IMG/VR virus record: IMGVR_UViG_3300010354_004913
Coordinates: 27,226-91,225 of that record
Origin: a virus
Length of the DNA: 64,000 nucleotides
Strand: one strand, 5' to 3'
The notes beneath the pieces are model-generated. The model was not told where the DNA came from. It made no database searches and saw only the letters and a list, made by a program, of their open reading frames with translations. The position numbers and the translations under genes are program-made. Of this stretch, positions 1 through 8,073 are shown one piece after another; positions within the stretch are counted from its first letter, which is position 1; each line of letters opens with the position of its first letter.

Positions 1-387
1 ATCTCCTTCTAATAGCCATTCTTTTTCATTATCTTCTACATCCCAATGATAAGGCACTAGTCGACCTGGCCATAATTCACTGACAAAAACTCTTCGAGGA
101 ATAGCATTTACTATTTTAGAAAATATATTTTGTACATTAATATCAAAATGAGTTCCTGGATAATAATCATACCATTCAATTTTTTCGAGCTCATAACCAG
201 CCTTATCCCATAACTGTATTACTTCTCTGTATGATCCTAGTAATTCGGGATTGTCCTTCCAACTTCCTTCTGATCTGTCAACAACAGTTTTCACAGAGTT
301 AAAATCGCCATCGTTCCTTGATTTACATATATCAATAATAGAATCCCAGTTGATTAAACCTTCAGTAGATCCTACAAATTTAGCCAT
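1..387 (-). CDS. Partial HxD protein, probable 2OG-Fe oxygenase fold (3' end outside window)
   Basis: The reading frame opens at ATG 387 and is still open at position 1, so only the first 129 residues are visible. Near the visible end the protein has a proline-glycine turn followed by HWD (His114, Asp116). The neighbouring protein at 1054-1707 has the same arrangement (PG...HAD), which suggests two relatives of the aspartyl/asparaginyl beta-hydroxylase family. The distal histidine and arginine would lie outside the window, so the call is inference. The start overlaps the stop of the upstream gene by 8 bp, so the two are probably translationally coupled. Confidence 0.5.
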   Translation of the reverse strand, partial: MAKFVGSTEGLINWDSIIDICKSRNDGDFNSVKTVVDRSEGSWKDNPELLGSYREVIQLWDKAGYELEKIEWYDYYPGTHFDINVQNIFSKIVNAIPRRVFVSELWPGRLVPYHWDVEDNEKEWLLEGD

Positions 388-1057
388 TAAATATTTCCTT
401 GTATATGTAATTCATGTTTTGATATCCCCACAAAACATGAGTACTTAGACTACGCTTAAACATTATTTCTAAATTTATTAGACCAGTATTCGCAGTTCCA
501 GTTTCCTCAATTCTAAATTTAGCAGTTTCATGTATAATACCTTGCATATATTTTTCTTCAACGAACGGATCATTAACTTTAACACATCCATACCAATCAA
601 TAGATCGCATGTTATTACTATCATCGATGTAATGACAATGCGGATACATAGTTAATTTATAAACACCTTCTTGATATTGATCTATCATAATATCTTTAAT
701 TTGTTTGCGCCATTGATCTTCGGGCCATGGTCTTCCACTGTATATGACTTGATTACAGCTTTCATTATACCATTTAAGATAAATCTTTTTATTTGTATAA
801 TCAACATCTATAATTTCAGGAGCATATAATTTATTTTTAAAATACTCAATCCACTTTAGTTCATTGTCCCAGAACCAATCTACCACTTCTTTAGTATAAA
901 GCGGACGATCATTATTATCCAAATATTGGTAATCGTTAGGAAAACTATAATTTTTACAAAATGTTTTTCCGTCCTCACTTACTAACGGTTCATAAGTTTG
1001 CTGAGACATACAGGCAAGTCCAGTATGGTCAAGTTTAAAGTATGGATTCCATTTCAT
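380..1057 (-). CDS. Hypothetical protein, possible small kinase-like fold
   Basis: A 225-residue protein with no family I recognise with certainty. Two stretches resemble a protein-kinase or aminoglycoside-phosphotransferase catalytic centre: HCHYIDDSNN (residues 140-149), like a catalytic loop, and SIDWYG (152-157), like a DFG or D-W motif. Upstream are a GKTFCK segment (30-35) and a W-rich amphipathic stretch that could be a reduced N-lobe. There is no clear glycine-rich loop. It lies between the two HxD proteins and overlaps the upstream gene by 4 bp (ATGA), so it belongs to the same operon. The kinase idea is an inference from motif spacing only. Confidence 0.6.
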   Translation of the reverse strand: MKWNPYFKLDHTGLACMSQQTYEPLVSEDGKTFCKNYSFPNDYQYLDNNDRPLYTKEVVDWFWDNELKWIEYFKNKLYAPEIIDVDYTNKKIYLKWYNESCNQVIYSGRPWPEDQWRKQIKDIMIDQYQEGVYKLTMYPHCHYIDDSNNMRSIDWYGCVKVNDPFVEEKYMQGIIHETAKFRIEETGTANTGLINLEIMFKRSLSTHVLWGYQNMNYIYKEIFNG

Positions 1058-1707
1058 TCTATTACTATTTTAAAATCACTATTTTTGTTTAATGTATTTA
1101 ATTCTGATTCTACAACTTTAAAAGACACTGAATTTTCTTTAATCATAAAATCTTTCATTAGACCTTTTTTGTTAATAAAGTTTAACCAAGGACTAATAAC
1201 ATTATCAAATCTATAACGAAAATCGTAAAGCTCTTTGTTAGGTGATATTGTTACTTTTACTAAAGAAGTAATTGGTGTATTAATCAATAATTTTCTAACA
1301 ACTAGTTGTAATCTATTAATTGATCCAAAATTTGCCGCAACATGTATTCGGCCAGCATCCATTTCATACCAATAACCGTCAGTTTCTAATAAAAACATTT
1401 GTTTATTAGAAAGATCAATCAAGTAACCTTCTTGACTTTGAATAGTGTAATGCCAACGATCGTCTATATCGGCATGTGCCATATAAGTGGTTCCTGGTTC
1501 TAAATTAATTAATCTTGCTTCACCTACTGGTCTTGGCAGTGCTGCTAATACTCGATCCAATATTGTGTTTTCAAACTCAGGTTTAATAACCCAAGGATCA
1601 TAAAAAAAGTTTCCAGTCGGCTGATTTACAGTAGTTTTTAGCAATGAAAAACTGCTGTCCAAATTAATAGGAGCATCGAATCTGTGTTCAGTTTTTGTTA
1701 ACATCAT
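1054..1707 (-). CDS. Aspartyl/asparaginyl beta-hydroxylase-like 2OG-Fe(II) oxygenase
   Basis: 217 residues. The centre carries a plausible facial triad of a 2-oxoglutarate, Fe(II)-dependent oxygenase: H78-A-D80, a distal H122 in GRIHVAANFG, and R132 as a candidate 2OG-binding arginine. The order HxD...H...N...R matches the aspartyl/asparaginyl beta-hydroxylase (PF05118) layout. The C-terminal 70 residues show no motif I know. It is the first gene of the leftward operon 1707-1 and starts 23 bp from the divergent QueC-like gene. The substrate is unknown; protein, peptide or small-molecule hydroxylation are all possible. Confidence 0.6.
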   Translation of the reverse strand: MMLTKTEHRFDAPINLDSSFSLLKTTVNQPTGNFFYDPWVIKPEFENTILDRVLAALPRPVGEARLINLEPGTTYMAHADIDDRWHYTIQSQEGYLIDLSNKQMFLLETDGYWYEMDAGRIHVAANFGSINRLQLVVRKLLINTPITSLVKVTISPNKELYDFRYRFDNVISPWLNFINKKGLMKDFMIKENSVSFKVVESELNTLNKNSDFKIVIE

Positions 1708-1723
1708 GTATTTACTGTATAAG
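1695..1723 (+). promoter_or_regulatory. Sigma70-type promoter for the QueC-like gene
   Basis: TTGTTA (1695-1700), a 17-bp spacer, then TATAAG (1718-1723). Transcription would start about 7 nt downstream, at or next to ATG 1731, so the message would be leaderless. The -35 box lies inside the first codons of the divergent gene. Confidence 0.4.
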
Positions 1724-1730
1724 TATTTTG

Positions 1731-2411
1731 ATGGAATTATATCTGAAGCCAGAATGGAAACGTATTGGGATCAGCATCAGCGGTGGTGCTGACAGTGCGC
1801 TTTTGGCATTTTTAGTTTGCTCAAACAGCGATGCTGAGATACATTTCACTAATCAAATTAGATTATGGAGAACTAGACCATGGCAAGAACATGTAGCCAA
1901 TCAAGTAATGGATTGGTTTCAAAATAATTTTACAAACAACTTTTACGTTCATAGAAACCTTATACCTCCAGAATTAGAATGGGCTAATAAAGGTCCTACT
2001 ATAATTGATGAATATGGCAAACTAAAAAGTGGCAATCAAATAATACTAAGATCTCATAATCAATATATTGCTAACAAATATAAATTAGATGCGTTATATG
2101 GTGGGATAACAAGAAATCCTGATGTTGAGATATCTGGTTCTCTTAGAGATAGAGACGAGGGACACATTCCTCCGTACTTTATACATGACGGTGTACATAT
2201 TTGTCATCCATTTGTATACACTAGAAAAGATTGGATAATTCAGCAGTACTACAAAAATAATATCACTGATCTATTAGAACTCACACGTAGTTGCGAAGGA
2301 GAGTTTGAAGGCATTGATTATAAAACATACGAACCAGGACAATTTGTTCCCACATGCGGTAAATGTTTCTGGTGTAAAGAACGAGAGTGGGCAATTGAAC
2401 ACACAAAGTAA
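1731..2411 (+). CDS. QueC-like PP-loop ATP pyrophosphatase
   Basis: 226 residues from ATG 1731. The N-terminus has the PP-loop signature SGGADS (residues 17-22), which binds ATP in N-type ATP pyrophosphatases. The C-terminus has an ELTRSCEG segment followed by CGKCFWCKER. This matches the four-cysteine zinc site that ends QueC (7-cyano-7-deazaguanine synthase, which converts 7-carboxy-7-deazaguanine to preQ0). The middle diverges from QueC and no QueE or FolE is visible nearby, so the substrate may differ. An upstream TTG at 1695 is in frame, but it overlaps the divergent gene and lies before the likely transcription start, so I prefer ATG 1731. Confidence 0.75.
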   Translation: MELYLKPEWKRIGISISGGADSALLAFLVCSNSDAEIHFTNQIRLWRTRPWQEHVANQVMDWFQNNFTNNFYVHRNLIPPELEWANKGPTIIDEYGKLKSGNQIILRSHNQYIANKYKLDALYGGITRNPDVEISGSLRDRDEGHIPPYFIHDGVHICHPFVYTRKDWIIQQYYKNNITDLLELTRSCEGEFEGIDYKTYEPGQFVPTCGKCFWCKEREWAIEHTK

Positions 2412-3651
2412 AACATTCTGTATGCACCCTTTTACAGGGTTAGCAACTAGAGAGGATGGCGCAATTAAAATTTGCTGCCGCAGTCAACCTATTAGTTGGA
2501 TTCAAAAAGAAAGTTTAGAACAGGCATGGAACAACGAAACCATTCAGCTAGTTAGAAAACAAGTATTAAACAATGAAAGACCGGAAGTTTGTAAACCTTG
2601 TTTTGATTTAGAAGATCAAGGGGTAGAAAGCCTAAGACAGCGACATATCAACGGCGTTATTCCAGAAGCACGTATTAACCTATATCCCGATACACCTCTT
2701 CAAGAAGTTATGCCTTTTGAATTTCCTACAATGGAAATTAAATTAAACAATTTGTGTAATTTAAAATGTAGAATGTGTAATCCTTTAGATAGTACAAGTT
2801 GGCAAGATTGGAAAGAGGTAGAATCGTTTTACGAAAAAGAAAATAATTACCTTGTACCAACAATTAGGCAACTGACAAAAACTCCTGGGCAATACATAGG
2901 ACCTTTTGACGATACTGAAAATTGGTGGGCAAGCTTTGAAAAACTATTACCATATTTCAGGCGTGTTGAGTTTGCAGGAGGTGAACCCCTCATGGATCCT
3001 CAACACTATAAAATACTTGATATGCTAAAACCTTACGGAAAGAATATAGAAATCAAGTATGCTACTAACGCAACAACATTGGGGATTAAAGGTGGAAGAA
3101 CTATTCACGATTATTGGCCTTACTTTAAATCGGTCGCTGTTAATGTCAGCATTGACGGCATTCATGATGTTTACAATTACATTCGCGGCAACAGCGACTT
3201 TGCTGAAGTTGAGCGTAATATTAAAGAAATACAAACTATTCCAAACGTCTCGAGAATAGTAGGTGCTTTTACTGCACAGGCAGGAAACATATTACAAGCA
3301 GCTGAATGTATTGATTACTTTATTAACGAAATGAATATTGTATTTTACAGTCATAGAGTAAGCTATCCAAACTGTCTAAGTGCTCAAGTATTACCGCAAG
3401 AATTAAAAGAGCTGGCTGTACAACGTTTAGAATCTGTCAAACAAAAATTGTTTACTTTTAATAATATACAAAAGTATCCGTTATTAGAAAAAATAACCTT
3501 ACAACAAATTAGAGATAATATTAATTATCTCCAGGCTAAAGATCAACACCATCTATGGGCAGACTTTATTGAATTTAATAAAAGACTAGATGCTACTAGA
3601 CATCAAGGTCCTTTAGAAAAAATTATTCCAGAATTTGCTCTCTATGTTTGA
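2395..3651 (+). CDS. Radical SAM protein with N-terminal cysteine-rich (twitch/SPASM-like) domain
   Basis: About 418 residues if TTG 2395 is used; an ATG at 2422 and a TTG at 2305 are also in frame. The radical SAM core has LCNLKCRMC (C121, C125, C128), which ligates the [4Fe-4S] cluster that cleaves S-adenosylmethionine, followed by FAGGEPL. In front of the core is a cysteine set, C9, CC27-28 and C66-x2-C69, likely to bind a second cluster as in twitch/SPASM proteins. The same set occurs in the minus-strand protein at 8070-9488, which is clearly a paralogue. The start overlaps the QueC-like gene, so the two are probably coupled. Substrate unknown. Confidence 0.85.
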   Translation: MNTQSKTFCMHPFTGLATREDGAIKICCRSQPISWIQKESLEQAWNNETIQLVRKQVLNNERPEVCKPCFDLEDQGVESLRQRHINGVIPEARINLYPDTPLQEVMPFEFPTMEIKLNNLCNLKCRMCNPLDSTSWQDWKEVESFYEKENNYLVPTIRQLTKTPGQYIGPFDDTENWWASFEKLLPYFRRVEFAGGEPLMDPQHYKILDMLKPYGKNIEIKYATNATTLGIKGGRTIHDYWPYFKSVAVNVSIDGIHDVYNYIRGNSDFAEVERNIKEIQTIPNVSRIVGAFTAQAGNILQAAECIDYFINEMNIVFYSHRVSYPNCLSAQVLPQELKELAVQRLESVKQKLFTFNNIQKYPLLEKITLQQIRDNINYLQAKDQHHLWADFIEFNKRLDATRHQGPLEKIIPEFALYV

Positions 3652-4459
3652 ACTAGTTCTAACTAATGGCAAAGAAGATCTTAGCTTATTTTTTAAACTA
3701 AGAAATACTAAAGTTGCTCACAAATGGTATCTTGAGCTTTGTAAAAACTATGAATTGTTTGAAACAGATAGATTAGACCATTGGGGTACAAACAAAGATA
3801 CATATATTAACGAACTTAACAAACAAATTGACATAATCAACCATTATCAGTATACTGTTGATCGGCGTGTTGGTTCAGATATTACACAGCAGGATCTAAA
3901 TTATCTACATAAATTTTTTGAAGATTTGCGAGGAGAAGTAACTGAAGGAACAGCATGGTATAATAGTGCTCCTGAACATGTACAAGTTGCTGTAATGCGT
4001 TTCAATGTATTGATTCATCAGTTAGAGTTTTCAATGCGAGTAAAAAAGTTACATCCAACAGTTGTGGTCACATTTAAAGACCGACCTCGATATGAACTAG
4101 ATGAAGAAGATATTAAACATTTTACTTACAAATGGAAACGAGACACAATCTATATTAATTACTGCCATGTTGGCAAGACTGTATTAGACGCATTTAACGA
4201 CGACGATAATCTAGTTGAAGCTATTCGTCCACAAACACATTACAGCGCCGACTTTATGATTAAGTTTGGTCCAAGTAGTAATCCACTTTTACACAAATTA
4301 AGAGAAATAATGATTAATCGCTGGATTAAAACAAAACAACTCAAATTTGATAATCTAAATTTGGGAATGATACCTGTAGCAGATTTGGTTAACAAAGTAG
4401 ATTTTGAAACTCTATTCAAATTCAATCAAGTCAAAGCTGTCAATTGCTTAACCAAATAA
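3644..4459 (+). CDS. Hypothetical protein in the radical SAM island
   Basis: 271 residues from ATG 3644, which overlaps the stop of the radical SAM gene by 8 bp. It is soluble, rich in charged and aromatic residues, and has no signal peptide or membrane segment. Residues about 80-150 look alpha-helical (a bundle around WYNSAPEHVQVAVMRFN), followed by a beta-rich segment. I recognise no catalytic motif. Tight coupling to the radical SAM gene suggests it works on the same substrate or is that enzyme's partner. Confidence 0.7.
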   Translation: MFELVLTNGKEDLSLFFKLRNTKVAHKWYLELCKNYELFETDRLDHWGTNKDTYINELNKQIDIINHYQYTVDRRVGSDITQQDLNYLHKFFEDLRGEVTEGTAWYNSAPEHVQVAVMRFNVLIHQLEFSMRVKKLHPTVVVTFKDRPRYELDEEDIKHFTYKWKRDTIYINYCHVGKTVLDAFNDDDNLVEAIRPQTHYSADFMIKFGPSSNPLLHKLREIMINRWIKTKQLKFDNLNLGMIPVADLVNKVDFETLFKFNQVKAVNCLTK

Positions 4460-4470
4460 ATTGACTTTTC
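4439..4470 (+). terminator. Weak hairpin with T-run at the end of the first plus-strand operon
   Basis: Arms GTCAATT (4439-4445) and AATTGAC (4459-4465) form a 7-bp stem with a 13-nt loop that holds the stop codon, followed by TTTT. The stem is AT-rich, so it is a weak terminator at best. The right arm contains the -35 box of the next promoter. Confidence 0.35.
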
Positions 4471-4489
4471 TATCTAATGGCAGTAAACT
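4461..4489 (+). promoter_or_regulatory. Sigma70-type promoter for the envelope-protein cluster
   Basis: TTGACT (4461-4466), a 17-bp spacer and TAAACT (4484-4489). It lies 34 nt upstream of the small membrane protein at 4523 and would serve the genes 4523-6214 and perhaps the radical SAM gene after them. Confidence 0.45.
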
Positions 4490-4522
4490 TGTAACTGTTA
4501 TCAACCACACACAGAGGCTTTC

Positions 4523-4651
4523 ATGATTAAATTTTTAGCAGGCACAATCTTTGGCATTGTAATATCAACAATTGGATTGTCTGGTCTTTTCTCTATGGGA
4601 GATAAGATGGTTGACAAATCTAAGGACGCTATTAAGGAGATGTCAAAATGA
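4523..4651 (+). CDS. Small single-pass membrane protein (42 aa)
   Basis: ATG 4523 opens a 42-residue frame preceded by AGAGG at a suitable distance. After a short basic start (MIKF) there is one hydrophobic segment of about 18 residues, then a charged amphipathic tail (DKSKDAIKEM). The stop overlaps the next ATG (ATGA), which supports real translation. It is the first gene of the secreted-protein cluster. Function unknown. Confidence 0.55.
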   Translation: MIKFLAGTIFGIVISTIGLSGLFSMGDKMVDKSKDAIKEMSK

Positions 4652-5280
4652 AACGCTTTATTCTTATTCCTATCGTGTTGGCACTAGCCGCTTGCTCTAC
4701 TACCAAACGAGGTGAAGGGGAGTTTGATCAAATTCGAAATCAAAAACTTAGTACAAGTTTCAAAAAAGATACTATTCGAATTGAAACTGATTGTGCTTGG
4801 TATAAACCTTGGAAAAGCGACTGCGATATTGTTGCTATCGAAGTAACTGCTACCGCAGCCACTAACGGAAATTCTGAAAATAATCTACGCACAGCATTGA
4901 CACGAGCTCAAATGACTGCGGTGGCCAATGTTCGTCACTTCATTCAAGAAGAAGTTAAAAGCGAACGAGTAAAAACTACCATTGCGAAGAACGTAGAAAA
5001 GGCCAGCGATCGTATGAAGAGCCGAACTACTGTAGGCGAAGCTGTGACTATGAGTGACAGCGATGCTGAAAAGGACACTAATTTTAGTGTTCGGGAAAAC
5101 AGTAACGATACTGCCTATCAGCTCACCGAAACTATTCGCACCAATGCTCAAGGTATTATGCGAGGATTTAAAGTTGTAAAACAAGAAGTATCAGGACCTC
5201 AGCAGGTTTCCGTGACTATGCGTTGGGACAAAGACAGCGATCGAGCTGCTTCAGTTCTACGTAAAAAGTTCGGCGGTTAA
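4648..5280 (+). CDS. Lipoprotein, LPP20-like
   Basis: 210 residues. A basic, hydrophobic signal peptide ends in the lipobox LAAC (Cys16), so the mature protein should be lipidated and held in the cell envelope. The mature part contains an A-rich helix with regularly spaced arginines (TALTRAQMTAVANVRHF) and a final beta segment (QVSVTMRWD), a layout like LPP20/FlgT-type lipoprotein domains. The next gene encodes a second secreted protein with a similar opening domain. A phage lipoprotein made from an internal operon may act in superinfection exclusion or envelope change, but nothing here proves a role. Confidence 0.75.
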   Translation: MKRFILIPIVLALAACSTTKRGEGEFDQIRNQKLSTSFKKDTIRIETDCAWYKPWKSDCDIVAIEVTATAATNGNSENNLRTALTRAQMTAVANVRHFIQEEVKSERVKTTIAKNVEKASDRMKSRTTVGEAVTMSDSDAEKDTNFSVRENSNDTAYQLTETIRTNAQGIMRGFKVVKQEVSGPQQVSVTMRWDKDSDRAASVLRKKFGG

Positions 5281-5281
5281 A

Positions 5282-6214
5282 ATGTTTTGGAGCCTTGCCT
5301 TCTGTATTCTTCTTCAAACTTGTATTCCGCCCCCGGCTCCAATTCGTGTAGTTGGCGTCGGGGACTCTGCTGAACAAGCTAGGGATGCTGCCTATAGAGA
5401 AGCTATGGAAACCTATATGGGTTCTGTTGTAGTCAGTGACAAGGAAATGCGAGATTATCAATTAGTCAAAGACTCTGTTATGGTCTATAGCAGTGCCTAT
5501 GTAGACAAAATGAGAGTGATTAGTGAGACTAAACAGGGAAACAAATTTCGAATAGAAATGGACATTTGGATAAGTTCTAGCAAGATAGCTAACAGAATTT
5601 TAACAATCTATCCTAAAGATCAGAACATCGATAGTGCTAGGATCAGCGAACAGTTTAGAACTTATGCTAGTTCAAAGCAAAAAGGTGATAAACTATTAGA
5701 AAATGTACTAGAAATTTTTCCTTCAAATGCCTTTTACATTTCTAATTTACCTATTGAATTTAAAATTGATACGTCAAGAGTACCTTATCTAAGAATTCCT
5801 TATACAGTAAATTGGAATAAGAATTATTTTATAGCGTTAGAAGAAACTGTAAAAGTAATTAGTGACGGAAAGGCTGCTAAAAACAATCCGGCCGCATCTG
5901 TAGTATTTGGCAGTGGTAGTTCTTGGTTTTTACAGCCTTACTTTTTCAACGATGTTGTTGCTGTTAGGATGATGTACAGCAAGTTTGAAGATAAAAAACC
6001 TGCAGTTCGACTTAATGTAGTAAACGGAAATAGTGTTGTATATACCACTTGCCAAAAACTCAATACTAGTTTTCATAGTTCCGGATACGGCACAATAGAT
6101 TTGCTTGGTAATAAAGTTTATCAAGGAGAATTTAATATTCGTTTACCTGCTAACTTGCCTGCTAACGTTAAAACTCAACTTTCTATCGAAACTGAAAATA
6201 ACTGCGCTGTTTGA
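5282..6214 (+). CDS. Secreted protein with LPP20/FlgT-like N-terminal domain
   Basis: 310 residues, starting 1 nt after the lipoprotein stop. A short hydrophobic signal sequence is followed by a proline-rich PPPAP. Residues about 22-80 (VVGVGDSAEQARDAA...) resemble the beta-alpha opening of LPP20/FlgT-family envelope proteins, in which a G.G.S.eeAr..A pattern is typical. The rest is beta-rich with no catalytic motif seen. The cysteine at position 14 does not sit in a good lipobox, so I expect a periplasmic or anchored protein. It probably pairs with the lipoprotein upstream. Confidence 0.65.
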   Translation: MFWSLAFCILLQTCIPPPAPIRVVGVGDSAEQARDAAYREAMETYMGSVVVSDKEMRDYQLVKDSVMVYSSAYVDKMRVISETKQGNKFRIEMDIWISSSKIANRILTIYPKDQNIDSARISEQFRTYASSKQKGDKLLENVLEIFPSNAFYISNLPIEFKIDTSRVPYLRIPYTVNWNKNYFIALEETVKVISDGKAAKNNPAASVVFGSGSSWFLQPYFFNDVVAVRMMYSKFEDKKPAVRLNVVNGNSVVYTTCQKLNTSFHSSGYGTIDLLGNKVYQGEFNIRLPANLPANVKTQLSIETENNCAV

Positions 6215-6224
6215 TAAGTACTTC

Positions 6225-7106
6225 ATGTTTAAAGTAACCAGCCGATGGGGACATCAATCTAGTATCAAAATAGAATGGAACCTTGGAAAGCGGTGTAATT
6301 ACAACTGTTCTTATTGCCCTAGTTCCATCCACGATAATACCAGCTCCCATACTCCCATTAATACACTATTGTCAGTAATTGATAAACTGGCAAACTTAAA
6401 TAAACCTATACGAATTAGCTTCACTGGGGGAGAACCCTGCGTACATCCAGAGTTCGATACATTACTACGATATGCTAAACACAAAGATATTCAGTGGATT
6501 AGTGTAACTACAAACGGAACTCGGCCGCCAGAATACTATCATTCTTTAACAGTTGATCAAATTGTATTCAGTATTCATTTTGAATACGATTGGAAGCGTG
6601 TAGTTAATACAATTATGGAAACAGCTACGCACAAGAATGTCATAGGCCAAATTATGGCTCATCATGATTACATGGATGACGTAAAGATTGTTAGAGATGT
6701 ATTAAATCACGACGGTGTTCCTAACACAGTAAGACGTATAAGATGGACTGAAGGAGATCACGATCTTTTCGATGATCTAAGATATCATCCTGATGACCTA
6801 AACTGGATTAAAGACCAAGAATCAACAGTTAAGGGTAACTGTATTATCGACGATGATCAAATTATTCATAGTAATGATGTTATTAAACTTCATCTTAATC
6901 AATATAAAGACTGGCATTGTTATGCCGGTTTAGAAAGTTTGATGATTAATTGGGATGGAGAAGTACATCGTGCTACATGTCGAGTAGGCGGCAGTCTTGG
7001 TAACATTTACCAAGGCACATTTATAATGCCCACCGAACCTATTATTTGTACTAGAAATTGGTGTACTTGCTCGGCAGATATTCCTATAACTAAACATTCC
7101 ATTTAG
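6225..7106 (+). CDS. Radical SAM protein with C-terminal SPASM-like cysteines
   Basis: 293 residues from ATG 6225. The cluster motif RCNYNCSYC gives C24, C28, C31 (CX3CX2C), followed by FTGGEPCVHPE and a VTTNGT strand, typical of the radical SAM barrel. The C-terminus has WHCYAGLESL, then ATCR, GNIY and a final CTRNWCTC, a SPASM-like auxiliary cluster site. The same ending occurs in the genes at 7090-8073 and, with changed spacing, 12360-13340, so the three form one family. The 3' end overlaps the convergent paralogue by 17 bp. Substrate unknown. Confidence 0.85.
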   Translation: MFKVTSRWGHQSSIKIEWNLGKRCNYNCSYCPSSIHDNTSSHTPINTLLSVIDKLANLNKPIRISFTGGEPCVHPEFDTLLRYAKHKDIQWISVTTNGTRPPEYYHSLTVDQIVFSIHFEYDWKRVVNTIMETATHKNVIGQIMAHHDYMDDVKIVRDVLNHDGVPNTVRRIRWTEGDHDLFDDLRYHPDDLNWIKDQESTVKGNCIIDDDQIIHSNDVIKLHLNQYKDWHCYAGLESLMINWDGEVHRATCRVGGSLGNIYQGTFIMPTEPIICTRNWCTCSADIPITKHSI

Positions 7107-7110
7107 TTAT
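7086..7110. terminator. Symmetric hairpin shared by two convergent radical SAM genes
   Basis: Arms ATAACTAAA (7086-7094) and TTTAGTTAT (7102-7110) form a perfect 9-bp stem with a 7-nt loop. Each arm contains part of the end of one gene: the plus stop TAG is at 7104-7106 and the minus stop TAG at 7092-7090. No long T-run follows on either strand, so it is more likely a transcript-end stabiliser or weak bidirectional terminator. Confidence 0.45.
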
Positions 7111-8073
7111 GTGTGTATCGGGTTGGCAACTACAATGATATAATTTACAAACTATAGACTCTGGTTGGATATTAGTATCAAAGTTTTCATCACATACATT
7201 TAATATCTTGCCTCCAAACGGATCTTGTCTACAAGACGCTGCTAACACCCGGCCGGAAGGATCTATACTTATACTCTCAAATCCAGCATTACAGGTCCAG
7301 CCTTGAAATTTATTCCAGCCATTGGTCAGTATTGAATGTGGTCGTGCGGCAACTGCTGAATTATTATCAAACAGTACAACACTTTCGTGAATTTTCATAT
7401 CATTTAATCTTTTAAATATCCAATCACTGTTTGGTATTCTTTTTATACTGTCATTAACATATTGAAACTGTTCAGGAGTGTAAACATCCATACCGTGACC
7501 AGGGGCGTCAATGATTTCTTTTGTTTGTATAAACCACGAATGTTTACTGGCTTTCATTAGATCGATGTAGCTAACACACTTATCCCAGTGTTTAGCATCC
7601 ATTAACATCAATGCTGTGACTTTTAAACCTGATTCAAATAATAAGTCTGCTACATTAATATAGTGATGTATATCTACAAATTCATGATGGCAACTAAGAA
7701 CTACATCATCAAAGCATTTGTAATGTTCTTCCCACCATCTCATTGTCCTTGAACCGTTAGTAGTTAATGAAATATAACAATCGTGTGTTTTTTTAATTTC
7801 TTCGCAGAATTTTTCTAGGCCTGGCCATACTGTAGGTTCGCCACCGCCTGTTATCATAACATGAAATTTTTCTTTTTTAGCAATCTTTTTATACGTGTCA
7901 AATAAAATTCTAAAATTTTTAATAATTAAATCAGTATTTTTTGGGTATCGATATCGTTCAATATGAGATCCAGGAAAACAATATGTACAATTAAAATTAC
8001 AAACATCTGTGGGGAAAAAAGAAACCCTCAAATATTCTGGTTCTTGTGTAGAAATGACTTTGATAGGTATCAT
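7090..8073 (-). CDS. Radical SAM protein with C-terminal SPASM-like cysteines
   Basis: 327 residues. DVCNFNCTYC gives C25, C29, C32. GGGEPTVWP and TTNGS follow as expected for the SAM-binding barrel. The C-terminal part (WTCNAGFESI, ASCR, then CKLYHCSC) matches the ending of the plus-strand protein 6225-7106, with which it is convergent; even the last residues are alike (ITKHSI and ITKWNV). This looks like an inverted, diverged duplicate. Its start overlaps the stop of the upstream radical SAM gene by 4 bp. Confidence 0.85.
   Translation of the reverse strand: MIPIKVISTQEPEYLRVSFFPTDVCNFNCTYCFPGSHIERYRYPKNTDLIIKNFRILFDTYKKIAKKEKFHVMITGGGEPTVWPGLEKFCEEIKKTHDCYISLTTNGSRTMRWWEEHYKCFDDVVLSCHHEFVDIHHYINVADLLFESGLKVTALMLMDAKHWDKCVSYIDLMKASKHSWFIQTKEIIDAPGHGMDVYTPEQFQYVNDSIKRIPNSDWIFKRLNDMKIHESVVLFDNNSAVAARPHSILTNGWNKFQGWTCNAGFESISIDPSGRVLAASCRQDPFGGKILNVCDENFDTNIQPESIVCKLYHCSCQPDTHITKWNV

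Noticed and set aside
1731-3651. A canonical queuosine operon (QueC with QueE)
   Set aside because: The adjacent radical SAM protein has CX3CX2C and a cysteine-rich front domain, not the CX14CX2C of QueE.
5216-5461. Minus-strand open frame across the lipoprotein junction
   Set aside because: It is antisense to two well-supported secreted proteins and has no ribosome site or recognisable sequence.
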